From Petrolisthes cinctipes (lineage: Eukaryota; Arthropoda; Malacostraca; Decapoda; Porcellanidae): a stretch of DNA of 64,000 nucleotides. How positions within the stretch are numbered: position 1 is the stretch's first letter; the number at the start of each line of letters is the position of its first letter. The notes beneath the pieces are model-generated. The model was given only the letters and a program-made list of their open reading frames with translations, was not told the origin of the DNA and did no database searches. The stretch lies in the NCBI GenBank assembly GCA_033782935.1, contig JAWQEG010000486.1, positions 1,178,001-1,242,000 on the forward strand, read 5' to 3'. The translations under genes and the position numbers were made by a program. Positions 11,783 through 26,542 of the stretch are shown in pieces.

Positions 11783-14461
11783 AGATTGCTTCTGTGACCC
11801 CAAAATATTGAATTTTCGGGTGTTTTGAGCCTGAATTTGAGATATAAACGGGTACAGCAGATACATGCACATATTGACTTTGGGCATTTAAAATATCGAT
11901 TTTCAGCATGTTTTGGGCCTGTATTTTAAAAATACTCTAACACGGAGTAGGCATGTACAGATCGCTTCTGGGACCCCAAAATATCGAATTTTCGGGTGTT
12001 ATGAACCTGAATTTGAGATATAAACGGGTACTGAAGATGCATGCACATATCGACTTTTGGGCACCTAAAACATCGATTTTTAGCATGTTTTGGGCCTGTA
12101 TTTTGAAAATACTCTAACACGGAGTAGGCATGTACAGATCGCTTCTGGGACCCCAAAATATCGAATTTTCGGGTGTTTTGGGCCTGAATTTGAGATATCG
12201 ACTTTACGCACCTAAAATATCGATTTTTAGCATGTTTTTAGATTATATTTTGAAAATATTCTAGCACTGAGTAGGCATGTACAGATCGCTTCTGGGACCC
12301 CAAAATATCGAATTTTCGGGTGTTTTGAGCCTGAATTTGAGATATAAACGAGTACAGAATATGCAAACACATATTGACTTTGGGCTCCAAAAATATCGTT
12401 TTTCAGCATGTTTTGTGCCTGAATTTTGAAAATACTCTAACACGGAGTAGGCATGTACAGATCGCTTCTGGGACCCCAAAATATCGAATTTTCGGGTGTT
12501 TTGAGCCTGAATTTGAGATATAAACGAGTATAGAAGATGCATACACATATTGACTTTGGGCACCAAAAATATCGATTTTCAGCATGTTTTGGTCCTGAAT
12601 TTTGAAATTACTCTAACAAGGAGTAGGCATGTACAGATTGCTTCTGGGACCCTAAAATATCGAATTTTCGGGTGTTTAGGGCCAGAATTTGATATATAAA
12701 CGGGTACAGAAGATGCATGCACATATCGACTTTTGGGCACATAAAAGATCGATTTTCAGTATGTTTTTGGCCTGTATTTTGAAAATACTCTAACACGGAG
12801 TAGGCATGTACAGATCGCTTCAGGGAACCCTAAATATCGAAGTTTCGGGTGTTTTGGGACTGAATTTGAGATATCGACTTTTTGGCACCTAAAATATCGA
12901 TTTTTAGCATGTTTTTAGCCTATATTTTGAAAATATTCCAGCACTGAGTAGGCATGTAGAGATTGCTTCTGGGACCCCAAAATCTTGAATTTTTTGGTGG
13001 TTTGAGCCTGAATTTGATATATAAACGGGTACAGAAGATACATGCACATATTGACTTTGGGCATCGTAAAAAATCAATTTTGAGCAAGTTTTGGGCATGT
13101 ACTTTGAAAATACTCTAACACTGACTAGGCATGTACAGATCGCTTCTGGGACCCCAAAATATCGAATTTTCGGGTGTTTTGAGCCTGAATTTGAGATATA
13201 AACGGGTACTGAAGATGCATGCACATATCGACTTTTGGGCACCTAAAACATCGATTTTGAGCATGTTCTGGGCCTGTATTTTGAAAATACTCTAACACGG
13301 AGTAGGCATGTACAGATCGCTTCTGGGACCCCAAAATATCGAATTTTCGGGTGTTTAGGGCCTGAATCTGAGATATCGCCTTTACGCACCTAAAATATCG
13401 ATTTTTAGCATGTTCTGAGCCTATATTTGGAAAATATTCTAGCACTGAGTAGGCATGTACAGATCGCTTCTGGCACCCCAAAATATCTAATTTTCGGGTG
13501 TTTTGAGCTTGAATTTGAGATATAAACGAGTACAGAAGATGCATGCACATATCGACTTTTGGGCACCTAAAATATCGATTTTGAGCATGTTTTGAGCCTA
13601 TATTTTGAAAACATTCTAGCACTGAGTAGGCATGTACAGATCGCTTCTGGGACCCCAAAATATCGAATTTTCGGGTGTTTTGAGCCTGAATTTGAGATAT
13701 AAACGGGTACTGAAGATGCATGCACATATCGACTTTTGGGCAACTAAAACATCGATTTTGAGCATGTTTTTGGCCTGTATTTTGAAAATACTCTAACACG
13801 GAGTAGGCATGTACAGATCGCTTCTGGGACCCCAAAATATCGAATTTTCGGGTGTTTTGGGCCTGAATTTGAGATATCGACTTTACGCACCTAAAATATC
13901 GATTTGTAGCATGTTTTTAGCCTATATTTTGAAAATATTCTAACACTGAGTAGACATGTACAGATCGCTTCTGGGACCCCAAAATATCGAATTTTCGGGT
14001 GTTTTGAGCCTGAATTTGAGATATAAACGAGTACAGAATATGCATACACATATTGACTTTGGGCTCCAAAAATATCGATTTTCAGCATGTTTTGGGCCTG
14101 AATTTTGAAAATACTCTAACACGGAGTAGGCATGTACAGATCGCTTCTGGGACCCCAAAATATCGAATTTTCGGGTGTTTAGGGCCAGAATTTGAGATAT
14201 AAACGGGTACAGAAGATGCATGCACATATCGACTTTTGGGCACCTAAAAGATCGATTTTCAGTATGTTTTTGGCCTGTATTTTGAAAATACTCTAACACG
14301 GAGTAGGCATGTACATATCCCTTCTGGGACCCCTAAATATCGAATTTTCGGGTGTTTTGGGGCTGAATTTGAGATATCGACTTTACGGACCTAAAATATC
14401 GATTTGTAGCATGTTTTTAGCCTATATTTTGAAAATATTCTAGCACTGAGTAGACATGTAC
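11783..14461. repeat. 2,678-bp HOR, copy 2
   Basis: All sixteen monomers of 9,105-11,782 recur at a constant offset of 2,678, with scattered substitutions such as TCTGTGACC near 11,795, AAGGAGTAGG near 12,618 and TGGCACCCC near 13,471. The final short monomer reads GACTTTACGGACC and is one base longer than in copy 1. Agreement ends at the start of the next monomer, 14,462. This copy overlaps the first unit of the following 1,856-bp HOR, so duplications were nested. Confidence 0.9.
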
Positions 14462-16170
14462 AGATCGCTTCTGGGACCCCAAAATATCGAATTTTCGGGT
14501 GTTTTGAGCCTGAATTTGAGATATAAACGAGTACAGAATATGCATACACATATTGACTTTGGGCTCCAAAAATATCGATTTTCAGCATGTTTTGGGCCTG
14601 AATTTTGAAAATACTCTAACACGGAGTAGGCATGTACAGATCGCTTCTGGGACCCCAAAATATCGAATTTTCGGGTGTTTAGGGCCAGAATTTGAGATAT
14701 AAACGGGTACAGAAGATGCATGCTCATATCGACTTTTGGGCACCTAAAAGATCGATTTTCAGTATGTTTTTGGCCTTTATTTTGAAAATACTCTAACACG
14801 GAGTAGGCATGTACATATCCCTTCTGGGACCCCTAAATATCGAATTTTCGGGTGTTTTGGGACTGAATTTGAGATATCGACTTTTTGGCACCTAAAATAT
14901 AGATTTTTAGCATGTTTTGAGCCTATATTTTGAAAATATTCTAGCACTGAGTAGGCATGTACAGATTGCTTCTGGGACTCCAAAATATTGAATTTTCGGG
15001 TGTTTAGGACCAGATTTTGAGATATAAACGGGTACAGAAGATACATGCACATATTGACTTTGGGCATCTAAAATATCGATTTTGAGCATGTTTTGAGCTT
15101 ATATTTTGAAAACATTCTAGCACTGAGTTGGCATGTACAGATCACTTCCGGGACCCAAAAATATCGAATTTTCGGGTGTTTAGGGCCAAAATTTGAGATA
15201 TAAACGGGTACTAATGATGCATGCACATATCGACTTTTGGGCACCTAAAACATCGATTTTGAGCATGTTTTGGGCCTGTATTTTGAAAATACTCTAACAC
15301 GGAGTAAACATGTACAGATCGCTTCTGGGACCCCTAAATATCGAATTTTCGGGTGTTTTGGGACTTAATTTGAGATATCGCCTTTACGCACCTAAAATAT
15401 CGATTTTTAGCATGTTTTGAGCCTATATTTTATAAATATACTAGCACTGAGTAGGCATGTACAGATCGCTTCTGGGACCCCAAAATATCGAATTTTCAGG
15501 TGTTTTGAGCCTTAATTTGAGATATAAACGAATACAGAAGATGCATGCACATATCGACTTTTGGGCACCTAAAATATTGATTTTGAGCATGTTTTGAGCC
15601 TATATTTTGAAAACATTCTAACACTGACTAGGCACGTACAGATCGCTTCTGGGACCTCAAAATATCGATTTTTCGGGTGTTTTGAGCCTGAATTTGAGAT
15701 ATAAACGGGTACTGAAGATGCATGCACATATCGACTTTTGGGCACCTAAAATATCGATTTTCAGCATGTTTTGGGCCTGAATTTTGAAAATACTCTAACA
15801 CGGAGTAGGCATGTACAGATCGCTTCTGGGACCCCAAAATATCGAATTTTCGGGTGTTTTGAGCATAAATTTGAGATATAAACGAGTATAGAAGATGCAT
15901 ACACATATTGACTTTGGGCACCAAAAATATCGATTTTCAGCATGTTTTTGGTCCTGAATTTTGAAATTACTCTAACACGGAGTAGGCATGTACAGATTGC
16001 TTCTGGGATCCTAAAATATCGAATTTTCGGGTGTTTAGGGCCAGAATTTGATATATAAACGGGTACAGAAGATGCATGCACATATCGACTTTTGGGCACA
16101 TAAAAGATCGATTTTCAGTATGTTTTTGGCCTGTATTTTGAAAATACTCTAACACGGAGTAGGCATGTAC
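14315..16170. repeat. 1,856-bp HOR, copy 1
   Basis: The unit begins at a short monomer whose start reads ATATCCCTTCTGGGACCCC in place of AGATCGC and ends just before an equivalent monomer at 16,171. It includes the GAGTTGGC monomer (shared with 2.1, 7.1 and 25 kb) and the GAGTAAACATG monomer. I noticed about eight single-base differences from the next copy, for example AAATATAGATTTTTAG near 14,897 against ATCGATTTTTAG, and GGGACTTAAT against GGGCCTTAAT near 15,360. Confidence 0.9.
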
Positions 16171-18026
16171 ATATCCCTTCTGGGACCCCTAAATATCGAA
16201 TTTTCGGGTGTTTTGGGGCTGAATTTGAGATATCGACTTTACGGACCTAAAATATCGATTTGTAGCATGTTTTTAGCCTATATTTTGAAAATATTCTAGC
16301 ACTGAGTAGACATGTACAGATCGCTTCTGGGACCCCAAAATATCGAATTTTCGGGTGTTTTGAGCCTGAATTTGAGATATAAACGAGTACAGAATATGCA
16401 TACACATATTGACTTTGGGCTCCAAAAATATAGATTTTCAGCATGTTTTGGGCCTGAATTTTGAAAATACTCTAACACGGAGTAGGCATGTACAGATCGC
16501 TTCTGGGACCCCAAAATATCGAATTTTCGGGTGTTTAGGGCCAGAATTTGAGATATAAACGGGTACAGAAGATGCATGCTCATATCGACTTTTGGGCACC
16601 TAAAAGATCGATTTTCAGTATGTTTTTGGCCTTTATTTTGAAAATACTCTAACACGGAGTAGGCATGTACATATCCCTTCTGGGACCCCTAAATATCGAA
16701 TTTTCGGGTGTTTTGGGACTGAATTTGAGATATCGACTTTTTGGCACCTAAAATATCGATTTTTAGCATGTTTTGAGCCTATATTTTGAAAATATTCTAG
16801 CACTGAGTAGGCATGTACAGATTGCTTCTGGGACTCCAAAATATTGAATTTTCGGGTGTTTAGGGCCAGATTTTGAGATATAAACGGGTACAGAAGATAC
16901 ATGCACATATTGACTTTGGGCATCTAAAATATCGATTTTGAGCATGTTTTGAGCTTATATTTTGAAAACATTCTAGCACTGAGTTGGCATGTACAGATCA
17001 CTTCCGGGACCCAAAAATATCGAATTTTCGGGTGTTTAGGGCCAAAATTTGAGATATAAACGGGTACTAATGATGCATGCACATATCGACTTTTGGGCAC
17101 CTAAAACATCGATTTTGAGCATGTTTTGGGCCTGTATTTTGAAAATACTCTAACACGGAGTAAACATGTACAGATCGCTTCTGGGACCCCTAAATATCGA
17201 ATTTTCGGGTGTTTTGGGCCTTAATTTGAGATATCGCCTTTACGCACCTAAAATATCGATTTTTAGCATGTTTTGAGCCTATATTTTATAAATATACTAG
17301 CACTGAGTAGGCATGTACAGATCGCTTCTGGGACCCCAAAATATCGAATTTTCAGGTGTTTTGAGCCTTAATTTGAGATATAAACGAATACAGAAGATGC
17401 ATGCACATATCGACTTTTGGGCACCTAAAATATTGATTTTGAGCATGTTTTGAGCCTATATTTTGAAAACATTCTAACACTGACTAGGCACGTACAGATC
17501 GCTTCTGGGACCTCAAAATATCGAATTATCGGGTGTTTTGAGCCTGAATTTGAGATATAAACGGGTACTGAAGATGCATGCACATATCGACTTTTGGGCA
17601 CCTAAAATATCGATTTTCAGCATGTTTTGGGCCTGAATTTTGAAAATACTCTAACACGGAGTAGGCATGTACAGATCGCTTCTGGGACCCCAAAATATCG
17701 AATTTTCGGGTGTTTTGAGCATAAATTTGAGATATAAACGAGTATAGAAGATGCATACACATATTGACTTTGGGCACCAAAAATATCGATTTTCAGCATG
17801 TTTTTGGTCCTGAATTTTGAAATGACTCTAACACGGAGTAGGCATGTACAGATTGCTTCTGGGATCCTAAAATATCGAATTTTCGGGTGTTTAGGGCCAG
17901 AATTTGATATATAAACGGGTACAGAAGATGCATGCACATATCGACTTTTGGGCACATAAAAGATCGATTTTCAGTATGTTTTTGGCCTGTATTTTGAAAA
18001 TACTCTAACACGGAGTAGGCATGTAC
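16171..18026. repeat. 1,856-bp HOR, copy 2
   Basis: This is a near-identical copy of 14,315-16,170. It ends at 18,026, where the next monomer (18,027) reads AGATCGCTTCTGGGAACCC and TTTTGGGACTG, not the ATATCCC version expected for a third copy. Differences include a private ATATAGATTTTCAGC near 16,431 and GAAATGACTC near 17,821. Confidence 0.9.
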
Positions 18027-21000
18027 AGATCGCTTCTGGGAACCCTAAATATCGAAGTTTCGGGTGTTTTGGGACTGAATTTGAGATATCGACTTTTTGG
18101 CACCTAAAATATCGATTTTTAGCATGTTTTTAGCCTATATTTTGAAAATATTCTAGCACTGAGTAGGCATGTAGAGATTGCTTCTGGGACCCCAAAATCT
18201 TGAATTTTTTTGTGGTTTGAGCCTGAATTTGAGATATAAACGGGTACAGAAGATACATGCACATATTGACTTTGGGCATCGTAAAAAATCGATTTTGAGC
18301 AAGTTTTGGCTATGTACTTTGAAAATACTCTAACACGGAGTAGGCATGTACAGATCGCTTCTGGGACCCCAAAATATCGAATTTTCGGGTGTTTATGGCC
18401 TGAATCTGAGATATCGCCTTTAAGCACCTAAAATATAGATTTTTAGCATGTTCTGAGCCTATATTTGGAAAATATTCTAGCACTGAGTAGGCATGTACAG
18501 ATCGCTTCTGGGACCCAAAAATATCGAATTTTCGGGTGTTTTGAGCTTGAATTTGAGATATAAACGAGTACAGAAGATGCATGCACATATCGACTTTTGG
18601 GCACCTAAAATATCGATTTTGAGCATGTTTTGAGCCTATATTTTGAAAACATTCTAGCACTGAGTAGGCATGTACAGATCGCTTCTGGGACCCCAAAATA
18701 TCGACTTTTCGGGTGTTTTGAGCCTGAATTTGAGATATAAACGGGTACTGAAGATGCATGCACATATCGACTTTTGGGCACCTAAAAGATCGATTTTCAG
18801 CATGTTTTGGGACTGAATTTTTAAAATACTCTAACACGGAGTAGGCATGTACAGATCGCTTCTGGGAACCCAAAATATCGAATTTTCGGGTGTTTTGAGC
18901 CTTAATTTGAGATATAAACGGGTACTGAAGATGCATGCACATATCGACTTTTGGGCACCTAGAACATCGATTTTGAGCATGTTTTGGGCCTGTATTTTGA
19001 AAACACTCTAACATGGAGTAAACATGTACAGATCGCTTCTTGGACCCCTAAATATCGAATTTTCGGGTGTTTTGGGCCTTAATTTGAGATATCGCCTTTA
19101 CGCACCTAAAATATCGATTTTTAGCATGTTTTGAGCCTATATTTTATAAATATACTAGCACTGAGTAGGCATGTACAGATCGCTTCTGGGACCCCAAAAT
19201 ATCGAATTTTCAGGTGTTTTGAGCCTGAATTTGAGATATAAACGAATACAAAAGATGCATGAACATATCGACTTTTGGGCACCCAAAATATTGATTTTGA
19301 GTATGTTTTGAGCCTATATTTTGAAAACATTCTAACACTGACTAGGCATGTACAGATCGCTTCTGGGACCTCAAAATATCGAATTTTCGGTTGTTTTGAG
19401 CCTGAATTTGAGATATAAACGAGTATAGAAGATGCATACACATATTGACTTTGGGCACCAAAAATATCGATTTTGAGCATGTTTTGAGCCTATATTTTGA
19501 AAACATTCTAACAATGAGTAGGCATGTTCAGATCCCTTCTGGGACCCCTAAATATCAAATTTTCGTGTGTTTTGGGACTGAATTTGAGATATCGACTTTT
19601 GGGCACCTAAAATATCGATTTTCAGCATGTTTTGGGCCTGTATTTTGAAAATACTCTAACACGGAGTAGGCATGTACAGATCGCTTCTGGGACCTCAAAA
19701 TATCGAATTTTCGGGTGTTTTGGGCATGAATATGAGATATCGCCTTTACGCACCTAAAATATCGATTTTTAGCGTGTTTTGAGCTCATATTTTGAAAATA
19801 TTCTAGCACTGAGTAGGCATGTACAGATCGCTTCTGGGACCCCTAAATATCGAATTTTCGTGTGTTTTGAGCTTGAATTTGAGATATAAACGAGTACAGA
19901 AGATGCATGCACATATCGACTTTTTGGCACCTAAAATATCGATTTTGAGCATGTTTTGAGCCTATATTTTGAAAACATTCTAGCACTGAGTAGGCATGTA
20001 CAGATCGCTTCTGGGACCCCAAAATATCGAATTTTCGGGTGTTTAGGGCCAGAATTTGAGATATAAACGGGTACCGAAGATGCATGCACATATCGACTTT
20101 TGGGCACCTAAAATATCGATTTTCAGTATGTTTTTGGCCTGTATTTTGAAAATACTCTAACACGGAGTAGGCATGTACAGATCGCTTCTGGGACCCCTAA
20201 ATATCGAAGTTTCGGGTGTTTTGGGACTGAATTTGAGATATCGACTTTTTGGCACCTAAAATATCGATTTTCAGCATGTTTTTAGCCTATATTTTGAAAA
20301 TATTTTAGCACTGAGTAGGCATGTACAGAGTGCTTCTGGGACCCCAAAATATTGAATTTTCGGGTGTTTTGAGCCTGAATTTGAGATATAAACGGGTACA
20401 GCAGATACATGCACATATTGACTTTGGGCATTTAAAATATCGATTTTCAGCATGTTTTGGGCCTGTATTTTGAAAATACTCTAACACGGAGTAGGCATGT
20501 ACAGATCGCTTCTGGGACCCCAAAATATCGAATTTTCGGGTGTTATGAACCTGAATTTGAGATATAAACGGGTACTGAAGATGCATGCACATATCGACTT
20601 TTGGGCACCTAAAACATCGATTTTGAGCATGTTTTGGGCCTGTATTTTGAAAATACTCTAACACGGAGTAGGCATGTACAGATCGCTTCTGGGACCCCAA
20701 AATATCGAATTTTCGGGTGTTTTGAGCCTGAATTTGAGATATAAACGAGTACAGAATATGCAAACACATATTGACTTTGGGCTCCAAAAATATCGATTTT
20801 CAGCATGTTTTGGGCCTGAATTTTGAAAATACTCTAAAACGGAGTAGGCATGTACAGATTGCTTCTGGGACCCTAAAATATCGAATTTTCGGGTGTTTAG
20901 GGCCAGAATTTGATATATAAACGGGTACAGAAGATGCATGCACATATCGACTTTTGGGCACATAAAAGATCGATTTTCAGTATGTTTTTGGCCTGTATTT

Positions 21001-24000
21001 TGAAAATACTCTAACACGGAGTAGGCATGTACAGATCGCTTCTGGGAACCCTAAATATCGAAGTTTCAGGTGTTTTGGGACTGAATTTGAGATATCGACT
21101 TTTTGGCACCTAAAATATCGATTTTTAGCATGTTTTCAGCCTATTTTTTGAAAATATTCTAGCACTGAGTAGGCATGTAGAGATTGCTTCTGGGACCCCA
21201 AAATCTTGAATTTTTTGTTGGTTTGAGCCTGAATTTGAGATATAAACGGGTACAGAAGATACATGCACATATTGACTTTGGGCATCGTAAAAAATCGATT
21301 TTGAGCAAGTTTTGGGCATGTACTTTGAAAATACTCTAACACGGAGTAGGCATGTACAGATCGCTTCTGGGAACCCAAAATATCGAATTTTCGGGTGTTT
21401 TGAGCCTGAATTTGAGATATAAACGGGTACTGAAGATGCATGCACATATCGACTTTTGGGCACCTAAAACATCGATTTTGAGCATGTTCTGGGCCTGTAT
21501 TTTGAAAATACTCTAACACGGAGTAGGCATGTACAGATCGCTTCTGGGACCCCAAAATATCGAATTTTCGGGTGTTTAGGGCCTGAATCTGAGATATCGC
21601 CTTTACGCACCTAAAATATCGATTTTTAGCATGTTCTGAGCCTATATTTGGAAAATATTCTAGCACTGAGTAGGCATGTACAGATCGCTTCTGGGACCCA
21701 AAAATATCGAATTTTCGGGTGTTTTGAGCTTGAATTTGAGATATAAACGAGTACAGAAGATGCATGCACATATCGACTTTTGGGCACCTAAAATATCGAT
21801 TTTGAGCATGTTTTGAGCCTATATTTTGAAAACATTCTAGCACTGAGTAGGCATGTACAGATTGCTTCTGGGACCCCAAAATATCGAATTTTCGGGTGTT
21901 TTGAGCCTGAATTTGAGATATAAACGGGTACTGAAGATGCATGCACATATCGACTTTTGGGCAACTAAAACATCGATTTTGAGCAAGTTTTGGGCCTGTA
22001 TTTTGAAAATACTCTAACACGGAGTAGGCATGTACAGATCGCTTCTGGGACCCCAAAATATCGAATTTTCGGGTGTTTTGGGCCTGAATTTGAGATATCG
22101 CCTTTACGCACCTAAAATATCGATTTTTAGCATGTTTTGAGCCTATATTTTATAAATATACTAGCACTGAGTAGGCATGTACAGATCGCTTCTGGGACCC
22201 CAAAATATCGGATTTTCAGGTGTTTTGAGCCTGAATTTGAGATATAAACGAATACAGAAGATGCATGCACATATCGACTTTTGGGCACCTAAAATATTGA
22301 TTTTAAGCATGTTTTGAGCCTATATTTTGAAAACATTCTAACACTGACTAGGCATGTACAGATCGCTTCTGGGACCCTAAAATATCGAATTTTCGGTTGT
22401 TTAGGGCCAGAATTTGAGATATAAACGGGTACAGAAGATGCATGCACATATCGATTTTTGGGCACCTAAAAGATCGATTTTCAGTATGTTTTTGGCCTGT
22501 ATTTTGAAAATACTCTAACACGGAGTAGGCATGTACAGATCGCTTCTGGGACCCCTAAATATCGAAGTTTCGGGTGTTTTGGGACTGAATTTGAGATATC
22601 GACTTTTTGGCACCTAAAATATCGATTTTTAGCATGTTTTTAGCCTATATTTTGAAAATATTTTAGCACTGAGTAGGCATGTACAGATTGCTTCTGGGAC
22701 CCCAAAATATTGAATTTTCAGGTGTTTTGAGCCTGAATTTGAGATATAAACGGGTACAGCAGATACATGCACATATTGACTTTGGGAATTTAAAATATCG
22801 ATTTTCAGCATGTTTTGGGCCTGTATTTTTAAAATACTCTAACACGGAGTAAGCATGTACAGATCGCTTCTGGGACCCCAAAATATCGAATTTTCGGGTG
22901 TTATGAACCTGAATTTGAGATATAAACGGGTACTGAAGATGCATGCACATATCGACTTTTGGGCACCTAAAACATCGATTTTGAGCATGTTTTGGGCCTG
23001 TATTTTGAAAATACTCTAACACGGAGTAGGCATGTACAGATCGCTTCTGGGACCCCAAAATATCGAATTTTCGGGTGTTTTCGGCCTGAATTTGAGATAT
23101 CGACTTTACGCACCTAAAATATCGATTTTTAGCATGTTTTTAGCTTATATTTTGAAAATATTCTAGCACTGAGTAGGCATGTACAGATCGCTTCTGGGAC
23201 CCTAAAATATCGAATTTTCGGGTGTTTTGAGCCTGAATTTGAGATATAAACGAGTACAGAATATGCAAACACATATTGACTTTGGGCTCCAAAAATATCG
23301 ATTTTCGGCATGTTTTGGGCCTGAATTTTGAAAATACTCTAACACGGAGTTGGCATGTACAGATCGCTTCTGGGACCCCAAATTATCGAATTTTTGTGTG
23401 TTTTGAGCCTGAATTTGAGATATAAACGAGTATAGAAGATGCATACACATATTGACTTTGGGCACCAAAAATATCGATTTTCAGCATGTTTTGGTCCTGA
23501 ATTTTGAAATTACTCTAACACGGAGTAGGCATGTACAGATTGCTTCTGGGACCCTAAAATATCGAATTTTCGGGTGTTTAGGGCCAGAATTTGATATATA
23601 AACGGGTACAGAAGATGCATGCACATATCGACTTTTGGGCACATAAAAGATCGATTTTCAGTATGTTTTTGGCCTGTATTTTGAAAATACTCTAACACGG
23701 AGTAGGCATGTACAGATCGCTTCTGGGAACCCTAAATATCGAAGTTTCGGGTGTTTTGGGACTGAATTTGAGATATCGACTTTTTGGCACCTAAAATATC
23801 GATTTTTAGCATGTTTTTAGCCTATATTTTGAAAATATTTTAGCACTGAGTAGGCATGTACAGATCGCTTCTGGGACCCCAAAATATCGAATTTTCCGGT
23901 GTTTTGAGCTTGAATTTGAGATATAAACGAGTACAGAAGATGCATGCACATATCGACTTTTGGGCACCTAAAATATCGATTTTGAGCATGTTTTGAGCCT

Positions 24001-26542
24001 ATATTTTGAAAACATTCTAGCACTGAGTAGGCATGTACAGATCGCTTCTGGGACCCCAAAATATCGAATTTTCGGGTGTTTAGGGCCAGAATTTGAGATA
24101 TAAACGGGTACAGAAGATGCATGCACATATCGACTTTTGGGCACCTAAAAGATCGATTTTCAGTATGTTTTGGGCCTGTATTTTGAAAATACTCTAACAC
24201 GGAGTAGGCATGTACAGATCGTTTCTGGGACCCCTAAATATCGAATTTTCGGGTGTTTTGGGCCTGAATTTGAGGTATCGACTTTTGGGCACCTAAAATA
24301 TCGATTTTGAGCATGTTTTGAGCCTATATTTTGAAAACATTTTAGCACTGAGTAGGCATGTACAGATCGCTTCTAGGACCAAAAATATCGAATTTTCGGG
24401 TGTTTTGAGCCTGAATTTGAGATTTAAACGAGAACAGAAGATGCATACACATATTGACTTTGGGCACCAAAAATATCGATTTTTTTTAGCATGTTTTGGG
24501 CCTGAATTTTGAAATTACTCTAACACGGAGTAGGCATGTACAGATTGCTTCTGGGACCCCAAAATATCGAATTTTCGGGTGTTTAGGGGCAGAATTTGAT
24601 ATATAAACGGGTACAGAAGATGCATGCACATATCGACTTTTGGGCACCTAAAAGATCGATTTTCAGTATGTTTTTGGCCTGTATTTTGAAAATACTCTAA
24701 CACGGAGTAGGTATGTACATATCCCTTCTGGGACCCTTAAATATCGAATTTTCGGGTGTTTTGGGACTGAATTTGAGATATCGACATTTTGGAACCTAAA
24801 ATATCGATTTTTAGCATGTTTTGAGCCTATATTTTGAAAATATTCTAGCACTGAGTAGGCATGTACAGATTGCTTCTGGGACTCCAAAATATTGAATTTT
24901 CGGGTGTTTAGGGCCAGATTTTGAGATATAAACGGGTACAGAAGATACATGCACATATTGACTTTGGGCATCTAAAATATCGATTTTGAGCATGTTTTGA
25001 GCCTATATTTTGAAAACATTCTAGCACTGAGTTGGCATGTACAGATCACTTCTGGGACCCAAAAATATCGAATTTTCGGGTGTTTAGGGCCAAAATTTGA
25101 GATATAAACGGGTACTGATGATGCATGCACATATCGACTTTTGGGCACCTAAAACATCGATTTTGAGCATGTTTTGGGCCTGTATTTTGAAAATACTCTA
25201 ACACGGAGTAAACATGTATAGATCGCTTCTGGGACCCCTAAATATCGAATTTTCGGGTGTTTTGGGCCTTAATTTGAGATATCGCCTTTACGCACCTAAA
25301 ATATCGATTTTGAGCATGTTTTGAGCCTATATTTTGAAAACATTCTAACACTGACTAGGCATGTACAGATCGCTTATGGGACCTCAAAATATCGAATTTT
25401 CAAGTGTTTTGAGCCTGAATTTGAGATATAAACGAGTATAGAAGATGCATACACATATTGACTTTGGGCACCAAAAATATCGATTTTGAGCATGTTTTGA
25501 GCCTATATTTTGAAAACATTCTAACACTGAGTAAGCATGTTCAGATCGCTTCTGGGACCCCTAAATATTGAATTTTCGGGTGTTTTGGGACTGAATTTGC
25601 GATATCGACTTTTGGGCACCTAAAATATCGATTTTTAGCATGTTTTGAGCCTATATTTTGAAAATATTCTAGCACTGAGTAGGCATGTACAGATCGCTTC
25701 TGGGACCCCAAAATATCGAATTTTCGGGTGTTTTGAGCTTGAATTTGAGATATAAACGAGTACAGAAGATGCATGCACATATCGACTTTTGGGCACCTAA
25801 AATATCGATTTTGAGCATGTTTTGGGCCTGTATTTTGAAAATACTCTAACACGGAGAAGGCATGTACAGATCGCTTCTGGGACCACAAAATATCGAATTT
25901 TCGGGTGTTTTGGGCTGAATTTGAGATATCGACTTTACGCACCTAAAATATCGATTTGTAGCATGTTTTTAGCCTATATTTTGAAAATATTCTAGCACTG
26001 AGTAGACATGTACAGATCGCTTCTGGGACCCCAAAATATCGAATTTTCGGGTGTTTTGAGCCTGAATTTGAGATATAAACGAGTACAGAATATGCATACA
26101 CATATTGACTTTGGGCTCCAAAAATATCGATTTTCAGCATGTTTTGGGCCTGAATTTTGAAAATACTCTAACACGGAGTAGGCATGTACATATCGCTTCT
26201 GGGACCCCAAAATATCGAATTTTCGGGTGTTTAGGGCCAGAATTTGAGATATAAACGGGTACAGAAGATGCATGCACATATCGACTTTTGGGCACCTAAA
26301 AGATCGATTTTTAGTATGTTTTTGGCCTGTATTTTGAAAATACTCTAACACGGAGTAGGCATGTACAGATTGCTTCTGGGACCCCAAAATATCGAATTTT
26401 CGGGTGTTTAGGGGCAGAATTTGATATATAAACGGGAACAGAAGATGCATGCACATATCGACTTTAAACACCTAAAAGATCGATTTTCAGTATGTTTTTG
26501 GCCTGTATTTTGAAAATACTCTAACACGGAGTAGGCATGTAC
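18027..26542. repeat. Mosaic satellite segment without a local HOR
   Basis: The same long and short monomers continue throughout, but no constant local period spans more than a few monomers. Blocks relate to other parts of the array: 20,180-20,600 to 8,960-9,400 (offset 11,222), 22,540-23,800 to 8,960-10,220 (offset 13,580), and 24,660-25,680 to 1,770-2,790 (offset 22,892). The variant monomer with CGTAAAAAATCG occurs at 18,175 and 21,181. I see no unique sequence in this stretch. Confidence 0.8.

Noticed and set aside
19445..19648. Plus-strand open frames of about 60-67 codons (also near 2,566, 24,318, 46,399, 47,725 and 49,051)
   Set aside because: They span one to two monomers, start and stop inside satellite sequence, and recur only because the HOR recurs.
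24478..24487. T-rich stretch before AGCATG as a terminator or polyadenylation signal
   Set aside because: It is a homopolymer length variant of the common CGATTTTTAGCATG with no transcription unit around it.
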